From: an uncultured Clostridia bacterium
Lineage (GTDB): Bacteria; Bacillota; Clostridia; TANB77; CAG-508
Assembly (NCBI GenBank): GCA_934141475.1
Contig: CAKPCG010000003.1
Span: 28,386 to 92,385 of the forward strand
Length of the DNA: 64,000 nt
Direction of reading: 5' to 3'
Under the pieces are notes generated by a model, which was given only the letters and a program-made list of their open reading frames with translations, made no database searches and was not told the DNA's origin. Within the stretch, counting starts at the first letter, position 1. Every line of letters starts with the position of its first letter. Position numbers and translations under genes: made by a program. Shown here piece by piece: positions 43,835 through 51,948 of this stretch.

Positions 43835-43878
43835 ACTTATTGTTACAAATAAACATGCACACCTAAGGAGGATAAAAA

Positions 43879-44373
43879 ATGTCTTTTATCGAAGTAATCA
43901 AAGAAAAGTGTAGGGAACATGAAAAAGTAAAGCTGTTTGTGGATATGGATGGTACAATAGCTGAATATCCGGTATTAAAAACAAATGAAGCTGAAAAAAA
44001 GATGACTGAATTATATGGCTCAACAAAGCCGCTAATGCCAGTTATCGAAGTACTTGGTGAAATTTCAAAAATACCAAACTTAGAGATGTATATTTTGTCA
44101 CTTTCAAAAAACGACGAAATAACAGATAAAAAGGAAGTATGGCTTAAAAAATATGTACCATTTATCAAAGAGAGTAACTATCTTATTCTAACAAGAGGAA
44201 AAGGCTACACAGACGAAACCAGAGACATTGCAAAACCGGAAAACATCGTTAAGCATAAAGAGCCAGGATGCTATCTTATAATGCTTGATGATGATCACAA
44301 GGTACTTAGAATTGCCCAAAAAATGGTGGAAGATAGTGGCGAAGTATATCACGCATCTTCAGCTATAGCATAG
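43879..44373 (+). CDS. HAD-family 5'(3')-deoxyribonucleotidase-like protein
   Basis: 164 aa. The N-terminal HAD motif DMDGT is at residues 22-26 (nucleophile Asp22, acid/base Asp24). A motif II region (YILSLSKN) and a C-terminal acidic LDDDHK motif complete the active site. The size and layout fit the NT5C-type nucleotidases that dephosphorylate (deoxy)nucleoside monophosphates. It has its own promoter and an AAGGAGGAT site, and its codons are slightly richer in GC (CCG, CTT, ATC) than its neighbours, which hints at transfer. Thymidine kinase lies 600 nt downstream, but an spoIIID gene on the other strand separates them. Confidence 0.75.
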   Translation: MSFIEVIKEKCREHEKVKLFVDMDGTIAEYPVLKTNEAEKKMTELYGSTKPLMPVIEVLGEISKIPNLEMYILSLSKNDEITDKKEVWLKKYVPFIKESNYLILTRGKGYTDETRDIAKPENIVKHKEPGCYLIMLDDDHKVLRIAQKMVEDSGEVYHASSAIA

Positions 44374-44400
44374 AAAATATATGCTATAAATTAAGCAAAT

Positions 44401-44493
44401 AAAGAGGATTTGTAAAAAATGTTTTGAACCCAAAAAACTGGACATTTTTGTCTTATTTTTTGGGTTCGTATCAAAATATTGCAGGTCCTCTTT
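44401..44493. repeat. 93-nt imperfect palindrome / convergent terminator
   Basis: Nested complementary arms span nearly the whole interval: AAAGAGGA (44401-44408) with TCCTCTTT (44486-44493), AATGTTTTGA with TCAAAATATT, GAACCCAAAAAA with TTTTTTGGGTTC (44456-44467), and GACA with TGTC at the tip. It sits between convergent genes and so probably ends both transcripts. It is much longer than the other terminators in the window and could be a hairpin RNA or a miniature mobile element. Confidence 0.7.
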
Positions 44494-44755
44494 AATTATT
44501 ATTTTTTTCTTTTAAATACTTCATTTTAGTAGCCATTCCACCTCTTAAATGTCTTTCAGCTTTATTTTCATTTAAAATTTCTCGTACTTCTTTTGCCAAA
44601 ATAGGGTTTATTTTTAGTAATCTGTCAGAAACATCTTTATGTACGGTGCTTTTAGAAATTCCAAATTTTTTCGCAGTACTTCTTACAGTATCTTTTGTTT
44701 CAATTATATAATGTGCAAGTAAAGTGGCACGATCTTCTATTGATATTTTTTTCAT
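44492..44755 (-). CDS. spoIIID: Sporulation regulator SpoIIID
   Basis: 87 aa. It matches SpoIIID along its length: the helix-turn-helix VRSTAKKFGISKSTVHKDV (about residues 24-42), LLKINPILAKEVREIL and the diagnostic HLRGGMATKMKY tail. SpoIIID is a mother-cell DNA-binding protein that modulates sigma-E genes and helps switch to sigma-K during spore formation. The ribosome binding site is GGGGGC. Its presence shows that the organism is an endospore former. I see no convincing mother-cell sigma promoter in the 220-nt region upstream. Confidence 0.95.
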   Translation of the reverse strand: MKKISIEDRATLLAHYIIETKDTVRSTAKKFGISKSTVHKDVSDRLLKINPILAKEVREILNENKAERHLRGGMATKMKYLKEKNNN

Positions 44756-44975
44756 TTAAAGCCCCCGTCTCGAAATACTTTTTGTAAAATATATTCCAAA
44801 TTAAGCATTATTAGAACGAAGAATAACTATTATTTTTATAGTTAAATTTAGGCAAAAACAATATAATTAAAAATAAAATAATTTCAAAAAATAACAATAT
44901 AATTTAAAAAAGTATACAATTTTTTTAAAAAGTGTGATAAAATTACCAAAAAACATAAAATAAGGGGAACAAAAA

Positions 44976-45516
44976 ATGGGAGATATAAATGTATTTTCAG
45001 GACCAATGAAATGTGGAAAAAGTTTGCAAATATTAAATGAATATAATAGGCAATTAATAGCACGGAAAAAATGTAATGATATTTAAACCAAAATTAGATT
45101 ATAGAGAAGGAGAAAGCTATATTGCGTCAAGAGACGGAAAAAAACTACTTGCAAATAATATAGAAGATATTTCAGAACTAGAAAACTACAATGCAGATGT
45201 ATTTTTTATAGATGAATTTCAATTTTTACAAGGAAATGTAAAAACAATAGAAAAAATGGCAGATAGCGGAAAAAAATTTTACATAGCTGGATTAAATTTA
45301 ACATCAGATAAAAAACCATTCGGAAAAATGGGGGACTTAATGTGTATTGCAGATAATATAAAAATGATGACATCAATTTGCGAAATTTGCAAAAATGACA
45401 ATGCAGTATTTTCATATTTTAAAGGAAAAAAAGATAATGACATAGTAATTGGAGATAGCGAATATATACCAGTTTGTAGAAAGTGTTATGAGAAATTAAA
45501 ACAAGAAGAAATTTAA
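44976..45516 (+). CDS. tdk: Thymidine kinase, with a +1 frameshift at CGG
   Basis: The type II thymidine kinase fold is visible only when the in-frame CGG at 45063-45065 (ATA GCA CGG AAA) is shifted +1, giving QLIAGKNVMIFKPKLDYREG. The Walker A motif SGPMKCGKS is at residues 8-16, a Walker B-like FFIDEFQF follows (FDEAQF is usual, so Ala is replaced by Phe), and a zinc site CEICKND...CRKCYE closes the protein. Total 179 aa, close to the family norm. The ATG at 44976 follows AAGGGGAA. It salvages thymidine to dTMP. The zero frame would give about 32 residues and stop, losing the enzyme. Confidence 0.9.
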
Positions 45517-45551
45517 AACAATAAAAAATAGAAATAACAAAAAATAATAAG

Positions 45552-45605
45552 AAAAATATTAGATATCGTTGAACTTAGGTTTTAACAATATCTAATATTT
45601 TTTAT
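45552..45605. terminator. Bidirectional terminator between tdk and the HD gene
   Basis: AAATATTAGATAT (45554-45566) / ATATCTAATATTT (45588-45600) with flanking A and T runs; serves both convergent genes. Confidence 0.85.
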
Positions 45606-47269
45606 TTCTCTTCTTGCTCACTATAAGATTTATTTATATAAATTGGAGCAGGAGAAGGTCTATTTAAATAAGGTGTACCAAATGTATAATTATTTTTACC
45701 ATCTAATAATTTAAAATCAGGATTTTTTAAATCAGATTCATCTAAAAATGGCAAAATACAAAAAGCAACACCAGAAGATACAGTTTTACTAGAAACAGCA
45801 TTAGGTCTATTAGGAAGAGAATCATATGAAAATATTTGACCATCATGTGTTTCAAAATAAATAGGCTCTTTTAGATTATATCCAACAATTTTATGAGAAT
45901 AATATTCAATCGGAATAGAAGAACTAGATAATTTTTTTATATTATCATAATTAGTAGTAAATTTTATACATTTATCCCAATAATCAAAATCTTTTAAATT
46001 ATCAATTAATTCTCCTTTAGTTGTTAAATATCTATGTAATCTTTGTAAAAACTTTTTATCAAATTTAGATAATTTTTTATTATTTTCTTTTAAACTAAGC
46101 ATTTTTGCAGACATATCAAAAAGCCCGTCCAAACCAGGAATTGCAAAAGATGTAGCTTTTCTTAAAGAAGCATTTTCTGAAAATTCTGCAATATCTAATA
46201 ATTGATCAAAAAAGTTTAAGTCATTCCAACTTAGCCATTCATCTAAATTAACATCTGTTTCATCATTATAAGATTTTAGTTTTACTAAAAAATCTTGAAG
46301 AGCCTTTCCATTAGGTTCATTAGTATCAATTGCCTTATTTATAACAATACATACAGATTTATCACGAATTTGAGTAATTGGATGAAAATATGATTCACTA
46401 TAACATTTTAATCTAAGCTTTAAAAATTCTTCAATTTGTGGTAATAAATCAATACTAAAAACAGGTATAAATGAATTTCTACCTAAATTATTACTAACCA
46501 AAATTGAACCATTTTTATTTTTTTTTGGTTTTGACCCTTTATATATATTTTCAAAATCAACAGGAACAAGTTTAAATGCAGGGAAAGTTTGTATACTTTG
46601 AGCTTGCCCCCTATATGCTAAATCTCTATACATATAGTCAAATCTATCAATATCGAAATTTCCTTCATCTAAAAGCTTAAAGCCAAAATAATCATTTTCC
46701 AAAACAGATTTTAAAATATCCGGCATATCTACAGAAATATTGTTTAAGCAATTTAAAATAGAACTATTTTCTAATAAAAGTCTTTTTCCAATTTTTTCAT
46801 GAAATCCAGGTTTTTCAATAACAGAAAGTTCTAAATCATGAGAAAGTGGAAGATGTCCAATATCATGTCCTGCAGATTTTATAAGTTCTGCAATTAAATA
46901 TTTTTTTAGCTTATTTTGTTCTATATAATGTCTAAAATTAGGATTGCATAAGAATTGTTTTAAAATAATAGATCTTTTTAAATTATATACTCCTATAGAA
47001 TGTTCATATCTTGTATGTAGTACATTTGAGTCATTATCTATAAAATTTCCAAGTTGTAAAATCCTTTTTAATCTTTGCATAGGTTCTGTTTCAAAAAAAC
47101 TTTTTAATTCTTGTGTGTAGTAAATTGTTAAGCAATCAAATTTAAAATCTTTTTTGGGCTTTTTGTCTTCTTCAGAATAGAGTACAATGTCATTTTTTTC
47201 AAATAGCCATTTAAAAAAATTTAAATTGATGTTTTCCTCTGTAGTTAACTGTTTTTCTATATTTTGCAT
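45602..47269 (-). CDS. HD-domain phosphohydrolase (dNTPase-like)
   Basis: 555 aa. The HD metal-site motifs are HTRYEHSIG (about residues 85-93) and AGHDIGHLPLSHDLE (about 133-147), followed by a FDIDRFDYMYRDLAYRG motif that supplies the later metal-binding Asp. This arrangement is that of SAMHD1/dGTPase-like HD hydrolases, which cleave dNTPs or related phosphoesters. The C-terminal 300 residues are less conserved. The ATG at 47269 has an AGGAG site. The gene stands alone on the minus strand. The exact substrate cannot be read from the sequence. Confidence 0.82.
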   Translation of the reverse strand: MQNIEKQLTTEENINLNFFKWLFEKNDIVLYSEEDKKPKKDFKFDCLTIYYTQELKSFFETEPMQRLKRILQLGNFIDNDSNVLHTRYEHSIGVYNLKRSIILKQFLCNPNFRHYIEQNKLKKYLIAELIKSAGHDIGHLPLSHDLELSVIEKPGFHEKIGKRLLLENSSILNCLNNISVDMPDILKSVLENDYFGFKLLDEGNFDIDRFDYMYRDLAYRGQAQSIQTFPAFKLVPVDFENIYKGSKPKKNKNGSILVSNNLGRNSFIPVFSIDLLPQIEEFLKLRLKCYSESYFHPITQIRDKSVCIVINKAIDTNEPNGKALQDFLVKLKSYNDETDVNLDEWLSWNDLNFFDQLLDIAEFSENASLRKATSFAIPGLDGLFDMSAKMLSLKENNKKLSKFDKKFLQRLHRYLTTKGELIDNLKDFDYWDKCIKFTTNYDNIKKLSSSSIPIEYYSHKIVGYNLKEPIYFETHDGQIFSYDSLPNRPNAVSSKTVSSGVAFCILPFLDESDLKNPDFKLLDGKNNYTFGTPYLNRPSPAPIYINKSYSEQEEK

Positions 47270-47364
47270 AAAAATTTTCTCCTATATCAAATTTAACAAA
47301 ATTAATATAGCACTTAATTTAAAAAAAATCAAGCAATTAATAATTAACCAAAGTAGAAAAACGT

Positions 47365-47372
47365 CATATAAT
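47365..47372 (+). promoter_or_regulatory. Mother-cell sigma -10 candidate for yabG
   Basis: CATATAAT fits the CATANNNT -10 pattern of sigma-E/sigma-K, 33 nt before the yabG start. The -35 is not clear. yabG is known to be mother-cell expressed in Bacillus. Confidence 0.35.
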
Positions 47373-47404
47373 GTTAATAGTAGCCTATGTGAGGTGATAC
47401 TTTT

Positions 47405-48211
47405 ATGGATAAAATAAAAAAAGGTGACTTAGTTGGTAGAATATCTTATGGCAAAGATATAATATTTGTTGTAAAAAATACAAAAGACAAGAAAAATATA
47501 ATTTTAGAAGGATTTTTTGAAAGAATAATTGCAAATAGCGATATTTCAGATTTACAATTAATAGATAAAAATGAAATATTATATAAAGAAAGCTTAAAAG
47601 ATTATGAAATACAAAAACAAGAAAATAGAATAGAAAAAAATTTAGTAACAGGAAGAATTTTACACCTAGATGGAGACAAACGTTACAGCGAAAAATCATT
47701 TAAATATTATCAAAAAATGGGAATATCTGCAATAGTAAAAAATATACCAGAAAATAAACAACCCAAAATGGTATATAATTTGCTAAAAATGTATAAGCCA
47801 GACATACTTGTAATTACAGGTCATGATGGAATGTTTAAAAAAGATTATGGTTATTATGATATATATAATTATAGAAATTCAAAATATTTTATAGCAACAG
47901 TAAAAGAAGCAAAAAGATATGAAAAAGATACAAATTCAGATATAGTAATATTTGCTGGAGCCTGTCAAAGTTACTTTGAGGCTCTAATGCAGGCAGGTGC
48001 AAATTTTGCATCATCACCTGCTAGAATTTTAATAGATATATTAGATCCATTAATAGTAGCAAAAAGAGTAGCTGTAACAAGTAAAGATAAATATATTAGA
48101 ATAGAAGATTTAGAAAATGAGCTTAGAGATGGAAGAAGAGGTGTAGGGGGAACAGGAGCATGGCGGGAAAAGAAAAAAATAGATTGTAATATATCTGTAA
48201 TAAAAATGTAA
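47405..48211 (+). CDS. yabG: Spore protease YabG (possible +1 frameshift at CGG near the end)
   Basis: About 260-268 aa, with the YabG landmarks GRILHLDGD, PDILVITGHDG, and FAGACQSYFEALMQAGANFASSP with a Cys and a conserved ASSP. YabG is a sporulation-specific protease that processes coat and cortex-lytic proteins. Near the C-terminus an in-frame CGG occurs at 48164-48166 (GCA TGG CGG GAA). Read in frame, the protein ends DCNISVIKM at 48211; with the +1 shift used elsewhere in this window it ends GGTGAWGKRKK at 48182. The latter keeps a GG-x4-G pattern I recall from YabG tails, but this is from memory. The ribosome binding site is GAGGTGAT. It is adjacent to veg, as in Bacillus. Confidence 0.9.
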   Translation: MDKIKKGDLVGRISYGKDIIFVVKNTKDKKNIILEGFFERIIANSDISDLQLIDKNEILYKESLKDYEIQKQENRIEKNLVTGRILHLDGDKRYSEKSFKYYQKMGISAIVKNIPENKQPKMVYNLLKMYKPDILVITGHDGMFKKDYGYYDIYNYRNSKYFIATVKEAKRYEKDTNSDIVIFAGACQSYFEALMQAGANFASSPARILIDILDPLIVAKRVAVTSKDKYIRIEDLENELRDGRRGVGGTGAWREKKKIDCNISVIKM

Positions 48212-48281
48212 TAAAAAAGACTAAAAACGCTAAAAGCTTTGAAAAGACGGGGATTGCTAATTAGACATAAAGAATTACTTT

Positions 48282-48310
48282 TTGACAAAATCCCCCCATG
48301 ATGCTATAAT
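48282..48310 (+). promoter_or_regulatory. Consensus sigma-A promoter of veg
   Basis: TTGACA (48282-48287), 17-nt spacer, TATAAT (48305-48310): a perfect match, in keeping with the very strong veg promoter known in Bacillus. Confidence 0.9.
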
Positions 48311-48342
48311 TCAAGTAATAAATATATTAGAAGGTGATATAA

Positions 48343-48642
48343 ATGATTTGCTCTACAGATATTACAAATTTAAAGTCAAACATATTTGACAAAATAGGAC
48401 AAAAGATAATAGTAAAAGGTTCATTAGGAAGAAACAAATCTTTTGAAAAGGAAGCAACAATTGAAAAAGTATACTCAAATATATTTACTGTTAAATATGA
48501 TGAAGGAGCAAGAAATGCGACATATAGCTATACAGACATACTAACAAGGACAGTAGAAGTTCAAGTTTTAAATGATGATAATACATATTGTCCATTAATA
48601 CCACCAGCACAAGTAGTAAGTAAAAAAAGAATAAAAATATAA
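48343..48642 (+). CDS. veg: Veg protein
   Basis: 99 aa. It matches the Veg family: short N-terminus, a KGSLGRNKSFEKEATIEKVYSNIFTVKYD beta core in overlapping blocks, and the signature TYSYTDILTRTVEV. Veg is a small, highly expressed protein that in Bacillus affects biofilm gene expression; its biochemical role is not settled. A perfect promoter lies 33 nt upstream and a terminator follows directly, so it is monocistronic. The AAGGTGAT site sets the ATG. Confidence 0.92.
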   Translation: MICSTDITNLKSNIFDKIGQKIIVKGSLGRNKSFEKEATIEKVYSNIFTVKYDEGARNATYSYTDILTRTVEVQVLNDDNTYCPLIPPAQVVSKKRIKI

Positions 48643-48644
48643 AT

Positions 48645-48677
48645 AAAATGGCAAGTATTAAACTTGCTATTTTTTTA
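48645..48677 (+). terminator. Terminator of veg
   Basis: ATGGCAAGT / ACTTGCTAT stem with a five-base loop and a run of T. Confidence 0.9.
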
Positions 48678-48726
48678 TAAATATAGTAAAATAAAATAGC
48701 ATTCAAAAGACTAAAGGAGAAAAAAG

Positions 48727-49221
48727 ATGGTAAATTTAAGAAGTGAAAAAGGTTCAATTACATTATTTGTACTAGTTTCATGTATGTTTTATATTGCATC
48801 TGTTACATGTGTTCAAATGTACATGCAAACTAAAAGAGTGGCAGTAGATAGAGAATATAGGCAAGTAAAAGCAAATTACGAACTAAATACATTAGATGAA
48901 GAAAACTTAAAAGAAAGCTATTATAAACTTGCAAACTTAGAAAATGCAGAAATAAATATCTTAGAAAAAGAAAAAACAAATAACAAAATCACTGTTAAAT
49001 TTAATTTAAACACAGACAATCTAGACATAAAAACAATAAAATATGGATGGGGATTATCTGAAGATATAAACACTGTACCATCATGGACATATTTAGAAAA
49101 AAATAGTATAAATAATCAAATAACAGTAATAAATGAAAATGCAGAAGAAGAAACAGAATATTATCTGTTTGTTGTTATAAACAATAAACAAATATGCACA
49201 AAAATAACGTTTGAGGCTTAA
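48727..49221 (+). CDS. Small secreted or membrane protein, pilin-like N-terminus, unknown
   Basis: 164 aa. The N-terminus (SEKGSITLFVLVSCMFYIASV) has a charged start and a hydrophobic helix beginning GSITLFVL, which resembles the pseudopilin/Tad-type N-termini common in Clostridia. A charged helical stretch and a beta-rich domain (about 70-164) follow. No catalytic motif is visible. An AAAGGAG site precedes the ATG. It stands between the veg terminator and a bidirectional terminator, thus monocistronic. I cannot name a family. Confidence 0.7.
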   Translation: MVNLRSEKGSITLFVLVSCMFYIASVTCVQMYMQTKRVAVDREYRQVKANYELNTLDEENLKESYYKLANLENAEINILEKEKTNNKITVKFNLNTDNLDIKTIKYGWGLSEDINTVPSWTYLEKNSINNQITVINENAEEETEYYLFVVINNKQICTKITFEA

Positions 49222-49229
49222 AAAGATAA

Positions 49230-49280
49230 AAAACCTATTTAGTTTATTAATTATTAAAAATAAATTAAATAGGTTAATTT
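49230..49280. terminator. Bidirectional terminator between the 48727 gene and the ger operon
   Basis: AACCTATTTA (49232-49241) / TAAATAGGTT (about 49266-49275) with A and T tracts on the two sides; separates converging transcripts. Confidence 0.75.
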
Positions 49281-49291
49281 TAATTTTTATT

Positions 49292-49471
49292 CTAATTCAG
49301 CCAAAAAATAATATTACTAAAAATAATACTTCCAAGTGTTATTAAAATCGTAAAAATAGAGCCAAAGAAATTTTTATTTTTTTGTATTTCAAAAAAAGCA
49401 AATGATAAAATATACAAAAAAATGTACAAACTAAAAATACTAAAAAAAATTCTTATAAAAAAAGTATTCAT
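49292..49471 (-). CDS. 59-aa membrane protein, last gene of the ger operon
   Basis: A short minus-strand ORF (MNTFFIRIFFSIFSLYIFLY at its start; ends IIFWLN) with two predicted membrane helices joined by a basic loop (EIQKNKNF). Its GGAGGT site overlaps the end of gerAC, which indicates translation from the same mRNA. Small membrane proteins, such as GerD-independent accessory subunits or the GerVB/D-subunit type, accompany some ger operons; assignment to one of these is inference only. Confidence 0.65.
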   Translation of the reverse strand: MNTFFIRIFFSIFSLYIFLYILSFAFFEIQKNKNFFGSIFTILITLGSIIFSNIIFWLN

Positions 49472-49491
49472 TTAAATTTTACCTCCAAATT

Positions 49492-50838
49492 TTACGCATC
49501 TTGTACTAAAAAGCTAGAAATAACATTAGAATCTATTTCTATATTAAATTCTGCATTTTGATATTTTTCTTTCCAATTATAATTTTCATAATCTGTAACA
49601 GTTAAAAATTTATGTTTAATTACTCTAAAGAAACCATTTAAATCACATTTATATTCTCTCGAAGTTTTATATAAATAATCTTTTAATTTAGCTGTTAAAT
49701 ACGTTTTTAAACTCTCATTTACAGCATTTAAAGTATTTTTATCAGAATAATTTAAATTAGTTTGACCAGTTAGTGCTTTAGCTGTGAGATTTAATTTTAA
49801 TGTTATAATTGGAGTATCATTTGAAATATCAATTTTTGTATAAGCAGGTTTTAAGCTACTTACAGAAACATCAATTTTTTTTGTTTCATCAAAGGGATTA
49901 GGTAATAAAACCGAAAAGCTATCAACTTCTTCTTCAATTAATGTATAGCAAAGAGTATCAATTGCAGATAATGTACCAATATATTTATCTTGATTAAAAA
50001 CGGCAAGTCCAATATTTTCTGTTCCTCTATCACCATCTACAATAGATTCTCCTTGAGAAATACTATCTAAGGCATTATCTGTTAAACTAGAAGTAGAAGA
50101 ATTACCAGAACTTTCTTGCTCTAAAGAAGAAATAGAATTTGTAATATTTTCTAAAATATCTTTTGTGGAATTTTGTGTATTAGAGCTTGAACTAGAATCA
50201 CCAGACTGAAAAGAATTTTCTTCATTAGACTCACTTTTAACACCTAAAATTGCAACTGCCCCACAAGCATCATTTGTTAAACTATGATAAAATTTATTAA
50301 GCATAATATTAGATGTATAACCCGTATATTCAGCAGAAGTAGGGAAAACCTCATAATATTTTGTCAAAACATCTTCTAACGAAGAAGTAGAACTTTCTAT
50401 ATAATCTTTAGCAGTTTTAGATGCAATAATAACATTTGTAGTTGGTCTTATTTGAGTATTATTCATAAAATAAGTTACTTCTTCTAAAATACCAATTTTA
50501 GCAATATCTTCAGAAAATGCAATAACTCTGCAATGAGATAAATTTATTTGTTTACCTGCATAAGCATTCATTAAATTAATAGCATCAGGAATAGAAGCCG
50601 CAATAACAGTATTAATAGTAGGTTCGCTGCTATCAGAAGAACTTGACTCAGAAAAAGCACCTAAATCTGTAAATTCAAAAGAAACCTGCAAATTTTTTTC
50701 ATCATCTGATGTATCAACCCCAATTGCAATAACATAATCTAAATGATCTATATTATTTGAATTGTAAGATGCAGAAAATGCGTAAAAAAATATTAAACAA
50801 GTGCAAATTGCAAATATAATTAAAATCATTTTTTTCAT
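49492..50838 (-). CDS. Germinant receptor subunit C (GerAC family)
   Basis: 448 aa. N-terminal hydrophobic segment, then DYVIAIGVDTSDDEKNLQVSFEFTD, the first conserved GerAC block, and the RVIAFSEDIAK and C-terminal domain typical of the family. The C subunit is normally a lipoprotein on the outer face of the spore inner membrane. Here the expected lipobox cysteine motif is not canonical (FAICTCLIFF). About 60 residues of Ser/Asn-rich insertion interrupt the middle (about 205-265). The start overlaps the gerAB stop as ATGA. Third gene of the receptor operon. Confidence 0.88.
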   Translation of the reverse strand: MKKMILIIFAICTCLIFFYAFSASYNSNNIDHLDYVIAIGVDTSDDEKNLQVSFEFTDLGAFSESSSSDSSEPTINTVIAASIPDAINLMNAYAGKQINLSHCRVIAFSEDIAKIGILEEVTYFMNNTQIRPTTNVIIASKTAKDYIESSTSSLEDVLTKYYEVFPTSAEYTGYTSNIMLNKFYHSLTNDACGAVAILGVKSESNEENSFQSGDSSSSSNTQNSTKDILENITNSISSLEQESSGNSSTSSLTDNALDSISQGESIVDGDRGTENIGLAVFNQDKYIGTLSAIDTLCYTLIEEEVDSFSVLLPNPFDETKKIDVSVSSLKPAYTKIDISNDTPIITLKLNLTAKALTGQTNLNYSDKNTLNAVNESLKTYLTAKLKDYLYKTSREYKCDLNGFFRVIKHKFLTVTDYENYNWKEKYQNAEFNIEIDSNVISSFLVQDA

Positions 50839-51930
50839 TTTGAGCCTCCTAAAATCCTTTTTTTAATATTTGCCAAAAATAAAATCAAAAACGGAATAAG
50901 TATTCCAAAAATTAAAAGCAAAATTTTAGAAAGTGTAGTTTCTAAAAACAAAATACTCGAATGTAATTTATAGCACATAGTTATCCCAAAAATACTAAAA
51001 AGATATGGAAAAACTAAAGGTTTATAACTTGATAAATTAGCAATATCCTTAAATATAGTTATAACTATATAAGTATTAATAGTAAGTATGGGAATAAAAC
51101 CTAAAATACATAAAAGTAAAAACATAGAGTCAAGTCTTTGAAAAAAAGAGCCAAATTCTATAGATCTTACAGAAATATATAATGGAAAAAATTCCGAATT
51201 ACAAAATTTTTCTCCAAACAAAAGTAACATATTAGCACAGCTAAAAAGTAAAAATACAGAAGAAAGCAAAACAGAAATTATAGCAATTTTTGTAAATTTC
51301 TCAGGATGTTTTAAATTATTTGGTATAAATAACAAATAAGCCAATCCATAAAAAGCATATATATTACTTAGTCCACTAAAAAAAGTTTCATAAAATCCAT
51401 TTCCTAATATAGGAAAAATGTTTTCAAAATTAAAGTTTTTTCCGTTTCCAATAAAAATAAGTAAAACACTAGCAAATAAAAATGGAAGTATAAGTACCGA
51501 ATATTTAAAAACACTATTATTTCCAAAGTAAATAGCAATACCAACAGCAACACAAAAAAGTAAAGCAATAAAAATTACATTAGTCATAGGGTAATAAATA
51601 ATTTGCAGGCAATCACAAATCTTTTTTAAAAATAAAGATGCTCTAAAAGTAAAATAGGCAATAAACAATATTCCAATAATAAATTTTAAAATTCTACCAC
51701 CTAAAAAGTCAGATACATCAAGTATGCCGTTTACCAGGAAAGTTTTTATTTAGAATTCCTATAATTAAACAAAATAAAATTGCACAAACACTGATAACAA
51801 GAGCAGTTATTAAACTAGCAGAAGAGCAAGTTATAATTAAAGCCTGACTTGAAAAAAAAATCATTCCAGTTATAGAAATAAGAGTTAAAAATGCAATTGC
51901 TTCAATATTTTCAAGTTTAGATTTTTCCAT
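50835..51930 (-). CDS. Germinant receptor subunit B (GerAB family), joined by a +1 frameshift at CGG
   Basis: Spore permease of the APC superfamily. The zero frame from the ATG at 51930 (AGGAGG site) stops after 70 residues just past NFPGKRHT. At the in-frame CGG (51729-51727, AAA CGG CAT) skipping C reads NFPGKGILDVSDFLGGRILK and continues directly into the rest of the permease. The total is 364 aa, the normal GerAB length with about ten membrane helices. The FPGK... segment between helices 2 and 3 is where the family has FPGKTLxEYxxxxxGK. Without the shift, helices 1-2 would be separated from 3-10. Together with the A and C subunits it senses germinants in the spore. Confidence 0.9.
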
Positions 51931-51948
51931 AAAACCTCCTATAATATA

